A stretch of 8,810 nt of DNA from an uncultured Eubacteriales bacterium (GCA_900313775.1 OMSP01000227.1:1-8810), one strand, 5' to 3'. Shown: positions 1-6,126, counted from the first letter of the stretch. Program-made: numbers and translations. Notes: generated from the letters alone by a model not told the origin.

Positions 1-125
1 ACCAGGATCGGGACGAGGATCGTCGCGCCGAACATGGCAAATAAATGCTGCAAACCCAGGATAGCCATCTTGCTCTTTCCCAGACTTGCAGCGTTGTAAA
101 TGGGTTCCTGCTGATTGATTTTCAT
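1..125 (-). CDS. uraA: Uracil permease (NCS2 family), 5' end only
   Basis: Reading the minus strand from ATG at 125 down to base 1 gives 41 codons plus two bases, open to the window edge. The product would be an inner-membrane nucleobase:cation symporter importing uracil. The translated end LQHLFAMFGATILVPIL (residues 25-41) is the start of the first membrane helix of the NCS2 family and closely resembles E. coli UraA; about 24 mostly polar residues precede it, as expected for a short cytoplasmic N-terminus. AGGAGG (complement of 136-141) lies 10 bases before the start. The gene is divergent from glpK. No PyrR-type attenuator fits in the roughly 40-base leader, so control by that route is not supported here. 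Uracil is favoured over xanthine by the match to UraA, but only a small part of the protein is visible. Confidence 0.85.
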   Translation of the reverse strand, partial: MKINQQEPIYNAASLGKSKMAILGLQHLFAMFGATILVPIL

Positions 126-167
126 TGGTGATATTCCTCCTAGCGAAATATCTCCCCTCAAAAATTC

Positions 168-196
168 ATTATACCCAAGACGGTGGAAACATTCAA
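168..196 (-). promoter_or_regulatory. Sigma-A promoter for the uracil permease gene
   Basis: On the minus strand, TTGAAT (complement of 191-196) and a perfect TATAAT (complement of 168-173) are separated by 17 bases. Transcription would start about 35 bases before the ATG at 125, leaving a short leader with the AGGAGG site. A perfect TTGACA also occurs on this strand (complement of 207-212) but has no matching -10. Confidence 0.7.
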
Positions 197-223
197 TCGT
201 TGGCGCTGTCAAATTTATGTTTT

Positions 224-253
224 TTGAAAGAATAATTTGTGGTAATCTAATAT
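224..253 (+). promoter_or_regulatory. Probable promoter of glpK-plsY
   Basis: TTGAAA (224-229) and TAATAT (248-253) are separated by 18 bases. The predicted start near 260 gives a 5' leader of about 15 bases, just containing the GGAGG at 265-269. No convincing catabolite-response (cre) operator is visible in 126-274. The match is moderate, and TAATCT at 243-248 is a possible alternative -10. Confidence 0.5.
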
Positions 254-274
254 GGTAAGAAAACGGAGGAAATC

Positions 275-1768
275 ATGAAAAAATATATTATGGCGCTCGA
301 CGCCGGAACGACCAGCAACCGCTGTATCTTATTTGATAAAGAAGGCAATATCTGCGCTGTTGCCCAGAAGGAGTTCACGCAGCATTTTCCGCAGCCGGGA
401 TGGGTGGAGCATGATGCGGACGAGATCTGGGATACTCAGCTGGAGGTGGCCCGTCAGGCGATGAAGAACGCTGGTGCGCAGGCCTCTGATATCGCGGCGA
501 TTGGCATTACCAATCAGCGCGAGACGACTATCGTCTGGGACAGGAATACCGGGGAACCGGTCGCTCCCGCGATAGTCTGGCAGTGCCGGCGAACGGCGGA
601 ATTTGTGGACGGACTCAAGGCGAAGGGGCTGGAGACCCGCTTCAAAGAGAAGACCGGGCTTGTATTGGATGCTTATTTTTCCGCCACAAAGATCCGGTGG
701 ATACTCGATCATACCGAGGGAGCGCGGCAGAGAGCCGAGCGCGGAGAATTGCTGTTCGGGACAGTTGACTGCTGGCTGATCTGGAAGCTTACAGGGGGCA
801 AAGTCCATGTGACCGACTACTCTAACGCTTCGAGAACTATGCTGTTCAATATTCATACGCTGCAGTGGGATGAGGATATCCTGAAAGAACTCGACATCCC
901 CGCATCCATGCTTCCTGAGGCCAGACCTTCGGGTGAGATATACGGGATGAGCGATCCGCTTCTCTTCGGCGGCGAGATCCCGATCGCCGGAGCGGCGGGA
1001 GACCAGCAGGCCGCACTGTTCGGTCAGACTTGTTTTAATCCCGGGCAGGCGAAGAATACATACGGTACCGGCTGTTTTATGCTGATGAATACCGTATCTC
1101 AGCCGGTGGCTTCCGATCACGGGCTTGTCACGACGATCGCCTGGGGTATCGACGGTAAGGTCGACTATGCACTGGAAGGCTCGATCTTTGTCGCCGGTGC
1201 GGCGATCCAGTGGCTGCGCGATGAGTTGAGGATCATCGACTCTGCCCCGGCGAGTGAGGCGGCAGCGACTGCGGTAGATGATACGAACGGCTGTTATGTC
1301 GTGCCGGCCTTTACAGGACTCGGCGCACCGCACTGGGATCAGTACGCGCGCGGAACGATCGTCGGACTGACGCGCGGTGTCAACCGCAATCATTTGATCC
1401 GTGCGACCGTGGAGTCGCTGGCATTTCAGTCCTGTGAAGTGCTCGGAGCTATGGAAGCCGATTCCGGTATACGGCTCGCGTCGCTGATGGTCGACGGAGG
1501 CGCTTCGATGAATGACTTTCTCATGCAGTTCCAGGCGGATCTGATCGCCGTCCCGGTCCTGCGTCCGGACTGCGTAGAGACGACAGCGCTGGGCGCTGCT
1601 TATCTGGCAGGGCTGGCGGTCGGTTACTGGCCGGATCGTGAGACGATCGCTGCTAACCATGCAATCGAACGGACGTTTACACCGGCTATGGAAGAGGAAA
1701 AGAGGAAGAGAGAGATCAGAAACTGGAACAAGGCAGTTGACTGCGCCCGCGGATGGGCAGCTGAATAG
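275..1768 (+). CDS. glpK: Glycerol kinase
   Basis: Cytoplasmic kinase of the FGGY sugar-kinase family that phosphorylates glycerol with ATP to sn-glycerol 3-phosphate. Its 497 residues are the usual length. The N-terminal phosphate-binding segment ALDAGTTSNR (7-16), GWVEHD (42-47), GITNQRETT (77-85), WQCRRTAE (102-109), the AGDQQAALFGQ segment (241-251) with the presumed catalytic Asp243, NTYGTGCFML (261-270) and VDGGA (406-410) are all intact. GGAGG (265-269) sits five bases before the ATG. plsY follows after 15 bases and uses the product, so the pair probably serves phospholipid synthesis as well as glycerol catabolism. One oddity: the His that PTS HPr phosphorylates in B. subtilis and Enterococcus GlpK (in a YHFFG-like motif) is Leu229 here by eye alignment, so that activation route is probably absent. 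Confidence 0.97.
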   Translation: MKKYIMALDAGTTSNRCILFDKEGNICAVAQKEFTQHFPQPGWVEHDADEIWDTQLEVARQAMKNAGAQASDIAAIGITNQRETTIVWDRNTGEPVAPAIVWQCRRTAEFVDGLKAKGLETRFKEKTGLVLDAYFSATKIRWILDHTEGARQRAERGELLFGTVDCWLIWKLTGGKVHVTDYSNASRTMLFNIHTLQWDEDILKELDIPASMLPEARPSGEIYGMSDPLLFGGEIPIAGAAGDQQAALFGQTCFNPGQAKNTYGTGCFMLMNTVSQPVASDHGLVTTIAWGIDGKVDYALEGSIFVAGAAIQWLRDELRIIDSAPASEAAATAVDDTNGCYVVPAFTGLGAPHWDQYARGTIVGLTRGVNRNHLIRATVESLAFQSCEVLGAMEADSGIRLASLMVDGGASMNDFLMQFQADLIAVPVLRPDCVETTALGAAYLAGLAVGYWPDRETIAANHAIERTFTPAMEEEKRKREIRNWNKAVDCARGWAAE

Positions 1769-1783
1769 GAGGCAATTTCCGGC

Positions 1784-2428
1784 ATGTTAGGATATCGTAT
1801 CATTTGTTTGGTAATGGGATATATTTTCGGGTTGTTCCCGTCAGGAAAGATCGTAGGCAGGATCAAGCATGTCGATCTGAGCAAAGAGGGAAGCGGCAAT
1901 ACCGGAGCGACCAACGCACTGAGGGTGACAGGGGTTGGCGGCGGTGTGCTCACTCTGCTCGGGGATGTCCTCAAGGCAGTTATTCCGGTCGTGCTGGCCT
2001 ACGCCTTCTTTCATAAACAAGGAAACGGAATACAGACGCTGATGCTCTATGCGGGCATAGGTGCGTTTCTCGGACATTGCTTTCCTGTGACCGGAGGGTT
2101 TGCGGGAGGCAAGGGGATCGCCTGTTTCCTCGGCGTAGGTTTGGCGGTCTGCGCTCGCATGGTAATAGTACCGTTGATCCTGTTTATCCTGCTCGCTGTT
2201 GCGACCGGCTATGTATCGCTGGCCTCTATTGCTGCAGTGACTGCCGTGGCAGCGGAGAGTTATGTGTTTGCGGCGGCAGGTCTATTCCGGGATACGGGAG
2301 CCTACCGCATCGAATTATGTATCCTGTTCACCATATTGGCGGCAGTGGCCATATACAAACATAAGGACAATATCAAGCGCCTGCGCGCCGGTACGGAGAA
2401 TCGTTTCGGTCACAAGAAAAAAGCTTGA
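1784..2428 (+). CDS. plsY: Acyl-phosphate:glycerol-3-phosphate acyltransferase PlsY
   Basis: Integral membrane enzyme that transfers an acyl group from acyl-phosphate (made by PlsX) to sn-glycerol 3-phosphate, giving lysophosphatidic acid, the first membrane-bound step of phospholipid synthesis. The 214 residues match the family. Visible motifs are GSGNTGATNALR (36-47), GHCFPV...GGKGIA (97-113) and the C-terminal KHKDNIKRLRAGTENR (192-207). Hydrophobic stretches near 3-18, 53-76, 86-104, 110-165 and 176-191 fit the multi-span topology. The FKGGKG-like motif reads FAGGKG: the first Lys is Ala107, a mild departure. The AGGAGG at 1767-1772 overlaps the glpK stop codon, so the two genes are probably co-transcribed. 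No terminator follows; the stop codon overlaps the -35 of the next promoter. Confidence 0.95.
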   Translation: MLGYRIICLVMGYIFGLFPSGKIVGRIKHVDLSKEGSGNTGATNALRVTGVGGGVLTLLGDVLKAVIPVVLAYAFFHKQGNGIQTLMLYAGIGAFLGHCFPVTGGFAGGKGIACFLGVGLAVCARMVIVPLILFILLAVATGYVSLASIAAVTAVAAESYVFAAAGLFRDTGAYRIELCILFTILAAVAIYKHKDNIKRLRAGTENRFGHKKKA

Positions 2429-2453
2429 CAGGCAGCCGCTGCTGTGGTAGTCT
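2425..2453 (+). promoter_or_regulatory. Promoter of the infC-rpmI-rplT operon
   Basis: A perfect TTGACA (2425-2430) contains the plsY stop codon TGA (2426-2428). Seventeen bases later lies TAGTCT (2448-2453), a fair -10. Transcription would begin near 2460, just before the structured leader. plsY transcripts can also run through into this leader because no terminator separates them. Confidence 0.7.
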
Positions 2454-2460
2454 AACTTTT

Positions 2461-2610
2461 GCTGGAAACAGCAGGATCAACAAAGCAGAGCATCCACTCT
2501 CACCGTGCCATATACAGATGAGCACCGGTCAAATACGAAGGACAGACCACCGCCCTGTGCGGTGTGTCCGGACATGAAAGTGGATGCCGAGGCATGCACT
2601 TTTATTTTTT
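2461..2610 (+). promoter_or_regulatory. L20-type attenuator leader of the infC operon
   Basis: Untranslated leader with alternative structures. A GAAA-loop hairpin lies at 2460-2473 (TGCTG/CAGCA). A long hairpin at 2540-2569 pairs GGACA with TGTCC and CACCGC with GCGGTG around the loop CCTGT. GCATCCACT (2490-2498) is a perfect nine-base complement of AGTGGATGC (2579-2587), the ascending arm of the terminator at 2577-2610, so the long-range pairing and the terminator exclude each other. This is the design of the B. subtilis L20 leader, where excess L20 promotes termination before infC. That L20 is the ligand here is inferred from family knowledge and position. Confidence 0.85.
2577..2610 (+). 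terminator. Intrinsic terminator (attenuator) upstream of infC
   Basis: AAAGTG (2577-2582) pairs with CACTTT (2597-2602) and ATGCC (2584-2588) with GGCAT (2591-2595), with one G-G mismatch (2583/2596) and a tiny GA loop that probably opens by a pair. The tail is TATTTTTT (2603-2610). It sits within 21 bases of the infC start, so it acts as a conditional terminator. Confidence 0.85.
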
Positions 2611-2615
2611 CAGTC

Positions 2616-2633
2616 AGGAGGTATACGGAGATT
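2616..2633 (+). promoter_or_regulatory. Ribosome binding site and ATT start codon of infC
   Basis: AGGAGG (2616-2621) is nine bases before ATT (2631-2633). No in-frame ATG, GTG or TTG fits this site: the ATG at 2644 is out of frame, and the upstream in-frame ATG at 2505 lies before the attenuator terminator and has no ribosome site. ATT is the known rare start codon of infC in many bacteria and the target of IF3 self-control. Confidence 0.85.
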
Positions 2634-3137
2634 AGCGATTATTATGTCAACGGACAAATCCGTGAGCGTGAGGTCCGGGTGATCGACGAGAACGGAGAGC
2701 AGTTGGGAATCATGTCGTCAAGGGACGCGCAGTTAAGAGCTGACGAAGCGGAACTGGATCTGGTCCTGATCGCGCCTAAGGCCAACCCGCCCGTGTGCAA
2801 GATCATTGATTACGGTAAATTCCGCTACGAGCAGACGCGCAAGGAGAAGGAAGCCAAGAAGAAGCAGAAGACTGTGGAAATCAAGGAGATCCGTCTCTCC
2901 CCGAACATCGGGGCCAACGACCTCAACACCAAGGCGACCAACGCGCGCAAATTCCTTTCCAAGGGCAACCGCGTTAAAGTGACCGTGAGGTTCAGAGGAC
3001 GTGAGATGGCACATCAGCAGAACGGACGCGCGATCCTGGATGCGTTTGTCGAGACATTATCGGATATCGCCCAGGTTGACAAAGAGCCCAAGATGGAGGG
3101 CCGCAATATGAGCATGGTCCTGACAGAAAAGAGATAG
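2631..3137 (+). CDS. infC: Translation initiation factor IF-3
   Basis: IF3 binds the 30S subunit, prevents premature joining with 50S and checks start-codon and initiator-tRNA pairing. From ATT 2631 the protein is 168 residues, the normal length. It shows the N-terminal domain beginning VNGQIREREVRVID, the KANPPVCKIIDYGKFRYE motif, a Lys/Glu-rich linker helix, then the C-terminal domain with KEIRLSPNI and VTVRFRGREM. The ATG at 2505 would add 42 residues that read through the terminator hairpin and resemble nothing in IF3, so I reject it. It is first gene of the classic infC-rpmI-rplT operon; rpmI follows after 19 bases. Control is likely at two levels: leader attenuation by L20, and discrimination by IF3 against its own ATT start, as known in E. 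coli. Confidence 0.95.
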   Translation: MSDYYVNGQIREREVRVIDENGEQLGIMSSRDAQLRADEAELDLVLIAPKANPPVCKIIDYGKFRYEQTRKEKEAKKKQKTVEIKEIRLSPNIGANDLNTKATNARKFLSKGNRVKVTVRFRGREMAHQQNGRAILDAFVETLSDIAQVDKEPKMEGRNMSMVLTEKR

Positions 3138-3156
3138 TATAAAGGAGGGAATCAAT

Positions 3157-3354
3157 ATGCCGAAAATGAAAACAAGCCGTGCCGCTGCCAAGCGTTTTTC
3201 GAAGACAGCGTCCGGAAAACTCAAGAGAAACAAAGCATACAGAAGCCATATTCTCACCAAGAAGACGACTAAGAGGAAGAGAAACCTCCGTCAGACCACT
3301 ACGGCGGATCCGACGAACGAGAAGAATATGAAGAAGATTTTGCCGTATCTGTAA
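3157..3354 (+). CDS. rpmI: 50S ribosomal protein L35
   Basis: Small, very basic large-subunit protein of 65 residues, the standard size. The start MPKMKT, the core AAAKRFSKTASGKLKRNKA, SHILTKKTTKRKRNLR and the end ILPYL are the family signature. AAAGGAGGG lies just upstream of the ATG. It sits between infC and rplT and would be co-transcribed with them. Confidence 0.97.
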   Translation: MPKMKTSRAAAKRFSKTASGKLKRNKAYRSHILTKKTTKRKRNLRQTTTADPTNEKNMKKILPYL

Positions 3355-3381
3355 GATAGTTCTACATAAGGAGGTTTTATC

Positions 3382-3738
3382 ATGGCCAGAATTAAAGGCG
3401 GATTGAACGCCAAGAAAAAGCATAATAGAGTACTGAAGTTGGCAAAGGGTTATCGCGGCGCACGCTCGAAGCAGTATCGCATCGCCAAGCAGACGGTCAT
3501 GCGTTCCCTGTCTCAGGCTTACGCAGGCCGCAAGCAGCGCAAACGTCAGATGCGCAGGCTCTGGATCGCCCGCATCAATGCAGCTGCCCGCATGAACGGT
3601 ATCTCCTACAGCCGTCTGATGTACGGCCTCAAGGAAGCCGGCGTGACGATCAACCGCAAGATGCTTGCGGATATGGCCGTCTATGACAAGGAGGGTTTCG
3701 CTAAGCTTGCGGAGACAGCCAAGGCAAAGATTGCCTAA
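3382..3738 (+). CDS. rplT: 50S ribosomal protein L20
   Basis: Early-assembly 23S rRNA-binding protein of the large subunit and, in Bacillota, the repressor that acts on the leader of its own operon. The 118 residues are the usual length. MARIKGG, the basic helix HNRVLKLAKGYRGARSKQYR (19-38), RKQRKRQMRRLWIARINAAA and the C-terminal YSRLMYGLKEAGVTINRKML are diagnostic. AAGGAGG lies eight bases before the ATG. No strong terminator follows: only a short hairpin (3723-3735) that abuts the stop codon and has no U-run. Some transcripts may therefore continue into the tRNA-Leu gene. Confidence 0.97.
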   Translation: MARIKGGLNAKKKHNRVLKLAKGYRGARSKQYRIAKQTVMRSLSQAYAGRKQRKRQMRRLWIARINAAARMNGISYSRLMYGLKEAGVTINRKMLADMAVYDKEGFAKLAETAKAKIA

Positions 3739-3743
3739 AACGC

Positions 3744-3772
3744 TTGCATATCTTTTGCAAATATGATATTGT
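3744..3772 (+). promoter_or_regulatory. Probable promoter of the tRNA-Leu gene
   Basis: TTGCAT (3744-3749) and TATTGT (3767-3772) are 17 bases apart, placing the start near 3779, about 30 bases before the mature tRNA. The match is moderate; transcription from rplT readthrough could also supply the tRNA. Confidence 0.5.
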
Positions 3773-3782
3773 ATTTTACGCT

Positions 3783-3801
3783 GCGGGGCTGAGGGTCCCG
3801 C
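3783..3801 (+). other. Hairpin in the tRNA-Leu 5' leader
   Basis: GCGGG (3783-3787) pairs with CCCGC (3797-3801), extended by a G-U pair, around a seven-base loop. No U-run follows, so it is not a normal terminator. The stem is identical in sequence to the T-arm stem of the tRNA downstream. It probably lies in the 5' trailer removed by RNase P. Confidence 0.5.
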
Positions 3802-3808
3802 GCGATAA

Positions 3809-3893
3809 GCGGAAATGTCGGAATTGGTAGACGAGCAAGATTAAGGATCTTGTGTCCAGCATGGACGTGCGGGTTCAAGTCCCGCTTTCCGCA
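3809..3893 (+). tRNA. tRNA-Leu, anticodon AAG
   Basis: An 85-base class II tRNA. The acceptor stem GCGGAAA pairs with TTTCCGC and the discriminator is A. The anticodon stem CAAGA/TCTTG encloses the loop TTAAGGA, giving anticodon AAG (3843-3845) after U33 with G37. The long variable arm GTCC-AGCAT-GGAC and the T-arm GCGGG-TTCAAGT-CCCGC are intact. CCA is not encoded. Class II form, A73 and G37 fit leucine of the CUN box. AAG is rare in bacteria, which normally use GAG plus UAG; as A34 it would read CUU only, or CUU, CUC and CUA if deaminated to inosine. Confidence 0.93.
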
Positions 3894-3897
3894 GCAG

Positions 3898-3923
3898 ATT
3901 TGGCGGCCTTCGGGCCGCCAAAT
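3898..3923 (+). terminator. Strong hairpin terminator after tRNA-Leu
   Basis: An 11-base perfect stem, ATTTGGCGGCC (3898-3908) with GGCCGCCAAAT (3913-3923), is capped by a very stable C(UUCG)G tetraloop. The U-tract is poor (AAATTCATT), so efficiency is uncertain, but its position between the tRNA and the hppA promoter fits a terminator. Confidence 0.7.
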
Positions 3924-3926
3924 TCA

Positions 3927-3955
3927 TTGACAGAAAGATATCGAACTACTATAAT
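3927..3955 (+). promoter_or_regulatory. Consensus sigma-A promoter of hppA
   Basis: Perfect TTGACA (3927-3932) and perfect TATAAT (3950-3955) with the ideal 17-base spacer. This is the best promoter in the window and implies strong expression of the pyrophosphatase. The start near 3962 leaves a leader of about 33 bases with AGGAGG at 3978-3983. Confidence 0.85.
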
Positions 3956-3963
3956 ATTATAGT
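3948..3963. repeat. 16-base perfect palindrome over the hppA -10
   Basis: ACTATAATATTATAGT reads the same on both strands and covers the -10 hexamer and the predicted start point. It could be an operator for a dimeric repressor, or simply a consequence of an AT-rich -10. It creates TATAAT on the minus strand too, but no -35 is placed to use it. Confidence 0.6.
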
Positions 3964-3994
3964 CTGTTGTAGATTAAAGGAGGGATTATTTAAA

Positions 3995-6010
3995 ATGAAC
4001 AGTATTATTATCCCTGTTGTTGCTCTGGTCGGCCTTGCGGTGGCCTTTTTTTTGGCTTCCTGGATCAGCAAGGCGCCTGCCGGCAACGACAGAATGAAAG
4101 AGATCTCCGGGTATATCCGTGAAGGAGCTTTTGCTTTCCTGAAGAGAGAGTACAGAGTCATGATCATCGTCATTGTTGTGCTCTTTGTGCTGATCGGCTT
4201 CGCCATCAACTGGACGAGTGCCGTGCTCTATGTATGCGGCGCACTGCTCTCGGTACTGGCCGGATTCTTCGGTATGAATGTGGCGACTAAGGGCAATGTC
4301 CGTACAGCAAACGCGGCGATGGAATCAGGCATGCCCAAGGCTCTCAAGGTTGCATTCCGCAGCGGTGCTGTCATGGGCCTGTGCGTGGCGGGTCTCGGCC
4401 TCTTAGGCCTCGGCGTGATCTTTGTGGCTCTGGATCTGGCGACAGTCACCGAGTGTGTGACAGGCTTCAGTCTGGGTGCCTCCTCGATGGCTCTGTTCGG
4501 CCGAGTCGGCGGTGGTATCTACACCAAGGCAGCCGATGTCGGTGCTGACCTTGTCGGTAAGGTCGAAGCCGGTATCCCTGAGGATGATCCGCGCAACCCG
4601 GCAGTCATCGCAGACAATGTCGGCGACAACGTCGGTGATGTGGCCGGTATGGGTTCAGACCTGTTTGAATCCTATGTCGGTTCCATCGTATCTGCTATTA
4701 CTCTGGCGGCTGTAGCTGTGGCTGCAAAAGTGGACGGAGCTTCTTTTGATGAGACGACGGCGGCTCTCTTCCCGCTGCTCATCGCGGCAGTCGGTCTGAT
4801 CGCTTCTGTCATCGGTATCCTCTGCGTGCGCGGCACTGACAACGGTGATCCCGCCAAGGCATTAAATCTCGGCACCTATATCAGCGGCGTGATCGTGATC
4901 ATCGCGACTCTGATCCTGAGTAAAACGATGCTCGGGTCCATGAATTATGCCTGGGCCATCATCGCCGGTCTCATCGTCGGTATCCTGATCGGTTCCATCA
5001 CAGAGTACTACACATCCGAGAAGTTCGGCTCTGTCAAGAAGATAGCCGAGCAGTCCGAGACGGGTTCCGCGACCACTATTATCAGCGGTCTGGCTGTCGG
5101 CATGAACTCGACAGTCTTTCCGATCCTTCTGATCGGCGTCGGCATCATTGTCGCCTATAAGTTTGCCGGTCTTTACGGTATCGCGCTGGCAGCGGTCGGT
5201 ATGCTTTCCACGACCGGTATGACTGTAGCGGTCGATGCTTACGGTCCGGTCTCCGACAATGCGGGCGGTATCGCCGAGATGAGCGAGCTTCCCGAGGATG
5301 TCCGCAATATCACTGATACTCTCGATGCAGTCGGCAATACAACGGCGGCGATCGGCAAGGGCTTTGCGATCGGATCAGCAGCACTGACAGCACTGGCTCT
5401 GTTCGCTTCCTTCGCGACTACAGCCAAACTCAAGAATATCAGCCTGCTTGATCCGATGGTCATCGTCGGTCTGTTTATCGGCGCCATGCTGCCGTTCCTG
5501 TTCTCCGCCATGACCATGAGTTCGGTCGGTAAGGCGGCGTTCAGCATGATCGAGGAAGTCCGCGATCAGTTCAAGGAGAAGCCCGGCATCCTCAAAGGAA
5601 CGGAGAAGCCGGATTACGCCCGTTGCGTGTCCATCTCCACAAGCGCTGCGCTCAAGGAAATGATCGCCCCCGGTCTTTTGGCTATCATTGCTCCGATCCT
5701 GATCGGTCTGCTGCTCGGCACAGAGGCGCTCGGCGGTATGCTTGCCGGTGCGCTGGCTTCCGGCGTGCTTCTTGCCATCATGATGGCGAACGCAGGCGGT
5801 GCCTGGGACAATGCCAAGAAGTACATCGAGGGCGGCGTCCACGGCGGTAAGGGCTCTGAGGCCCACAAAGCGGCGGTCGTCGGCGATACGGTCGGTGATC
5901 CTTTCAAGGATACATCCGGTCCGTCGATCAATATCCTGATCAAGCTGATGACGATCGTTTCGCTGGTCTTTGCCCCGATCTTTGTCAAATTCGGCGGCAT
6001 CCTGTTCTAA
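3995..6010 (+). CDS. hppA: Membrane ion-translocating pyrophosphatase
   Basis: Integral membrane enzyme that hydrolyses PPi to two phosphates and uses the energy to export Na+ and/or H+. The 671 residues have the many hydrophobic segments of the roughly 16-span family. Visible active-site motifs are DVGADLVGKVEAGIPEDDPR (181-200), DNVGDNVGDVAGMGSDLFES (207-226) and DTVGDPFKDTSGPS (631-644). GNTTAAIGKG (447-456) has Ala451 where K+-independent enzymes carry Lys, which marks the K+-dependent class. Glu225 in DLFESY, with Gly229 one turn on, is the Na+-PPase-like gate arrangement, not the plant H+-PPase one. Ion choice is therefore inferred as Na+ or Na+/H+, but some K+-dependent H+ pumps share this position. 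AGGAGG lies 11 bases before the ATG. It is probably transcribed alone, bounded by terminators. Confidence 0.97.
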   Translation: MNSIIIPVVALVGLAVAFFLASWISKAPAGNDRMKEISGYIREGAFAFLKREYRVMIIVIVVLFVLIGFAINWTSAVLYVCGALLSVLAGFFGMNVATKGNVRTANAAMESGMPKALKVAFRSGAVMGLCVAGLGLLGLGVIFVALDLATVTECVTGFSLGASSMALFGRVGGGIYTKAADVGADLVGKVEAGIPEDDPRNPAVIADNVGDNVGDVAGMGSDLFESYVGSIVSAITLAAVAVAAKVDGASFDETTAALFPLLIAAVGLIASVIGILCVRGTDNGDPAKALNLGTYISGVIVIIATLILSKTMLGSMNYAWAIIAGLIVGILIGSITEYYTSEKFGSVKKIAEQSETGSATTIISGLAVGMNSTVFPILLIGVGIIVAYKFAGLYGIALAAVGMLSTTGMTVAVDAYGPVSDNAGGIAEMSELPEDVRNITDTLDAVGNTTAAIGKGFAIGSAALTALALFASFATTAKLKNISLLDPMVIVGLFIGAMLPFLFSAMTMSSVGKAAFSMIEEVRDQFKEKPGILKGTEKPDYARCVSISTSAALKEMIAPGLLAIIAPILIGLLLGTEALGGMLAGALASGVLLAIMMANAGGAWDNAKKYIEGGVHGGKGSEAHKAAVVGDTVGDPFKDTSGPSINILIKLMTIVSLVFAPIFVKFGGILF

Positions 6011-6037
6011 ACCGGACAGGCTTTTAAGACTTGTATG

Positions 6038-6070
6038 CGAGCCGGTTTTCCGCGGAAAACCGGCTCGTTT
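6038..6070 (+). terminator. Terminator of hppA, 30-base perfect palindrome
   Basis: CGAGCCGGTTTTCC (6038-6051) and GGAAAACCGGCTCG (6054-6067) are perfect reverse complements around a central GC, giving a stem of up to 14-15 pairs before the loop. A short TTT follows. It separates hppA from the tRNA-Arg promoter at 6076. The weak U-run leaves efficiency uncertain. Confidence 0.75.
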
Positions 6071-6075
6071 CACCC

Positions 6076-6104
6076 TTGACAAACGCCCGGTTAAACGATA
6101 CACT
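6076..6104 (+). promoter_or_regulatory. Promoter of the tRNA-Arg gene
   Basis: Perfect TTGACA (6076-6081), a 17-base spacer and TACACT (6099-6104). The start near 6111 is about 16 bases before the mature tRNA, as expected for a single stable-RNA gene. Confidence 0.75.
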
Positions 6105-6126
6105 ATATGCGTTGCAATCAAGATAG

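Noticed and set aside
126..274. PyrR attenuator or cre operator in the uraA-glpK intergenic region
   Set aside because: The leaders are too short for an attenuator, and no segment fits the cre consensus well; TGGAAACATTCA fails at the central CG.
329..1660. Long open frame (443 codons) on the minus strand opposite glpK
   Set aside because: It is antisense to an intact glycerol kinase gene, has no recognisable motifs or ribosome site, and is a codon-bias shadow.
2505..2630. In-frame N-terminal extension of infC from ATG 2505
   Set aside because: It lacks a ribosome site, passes through the attenuator terminator, and adds 42 residues not found in IF3.
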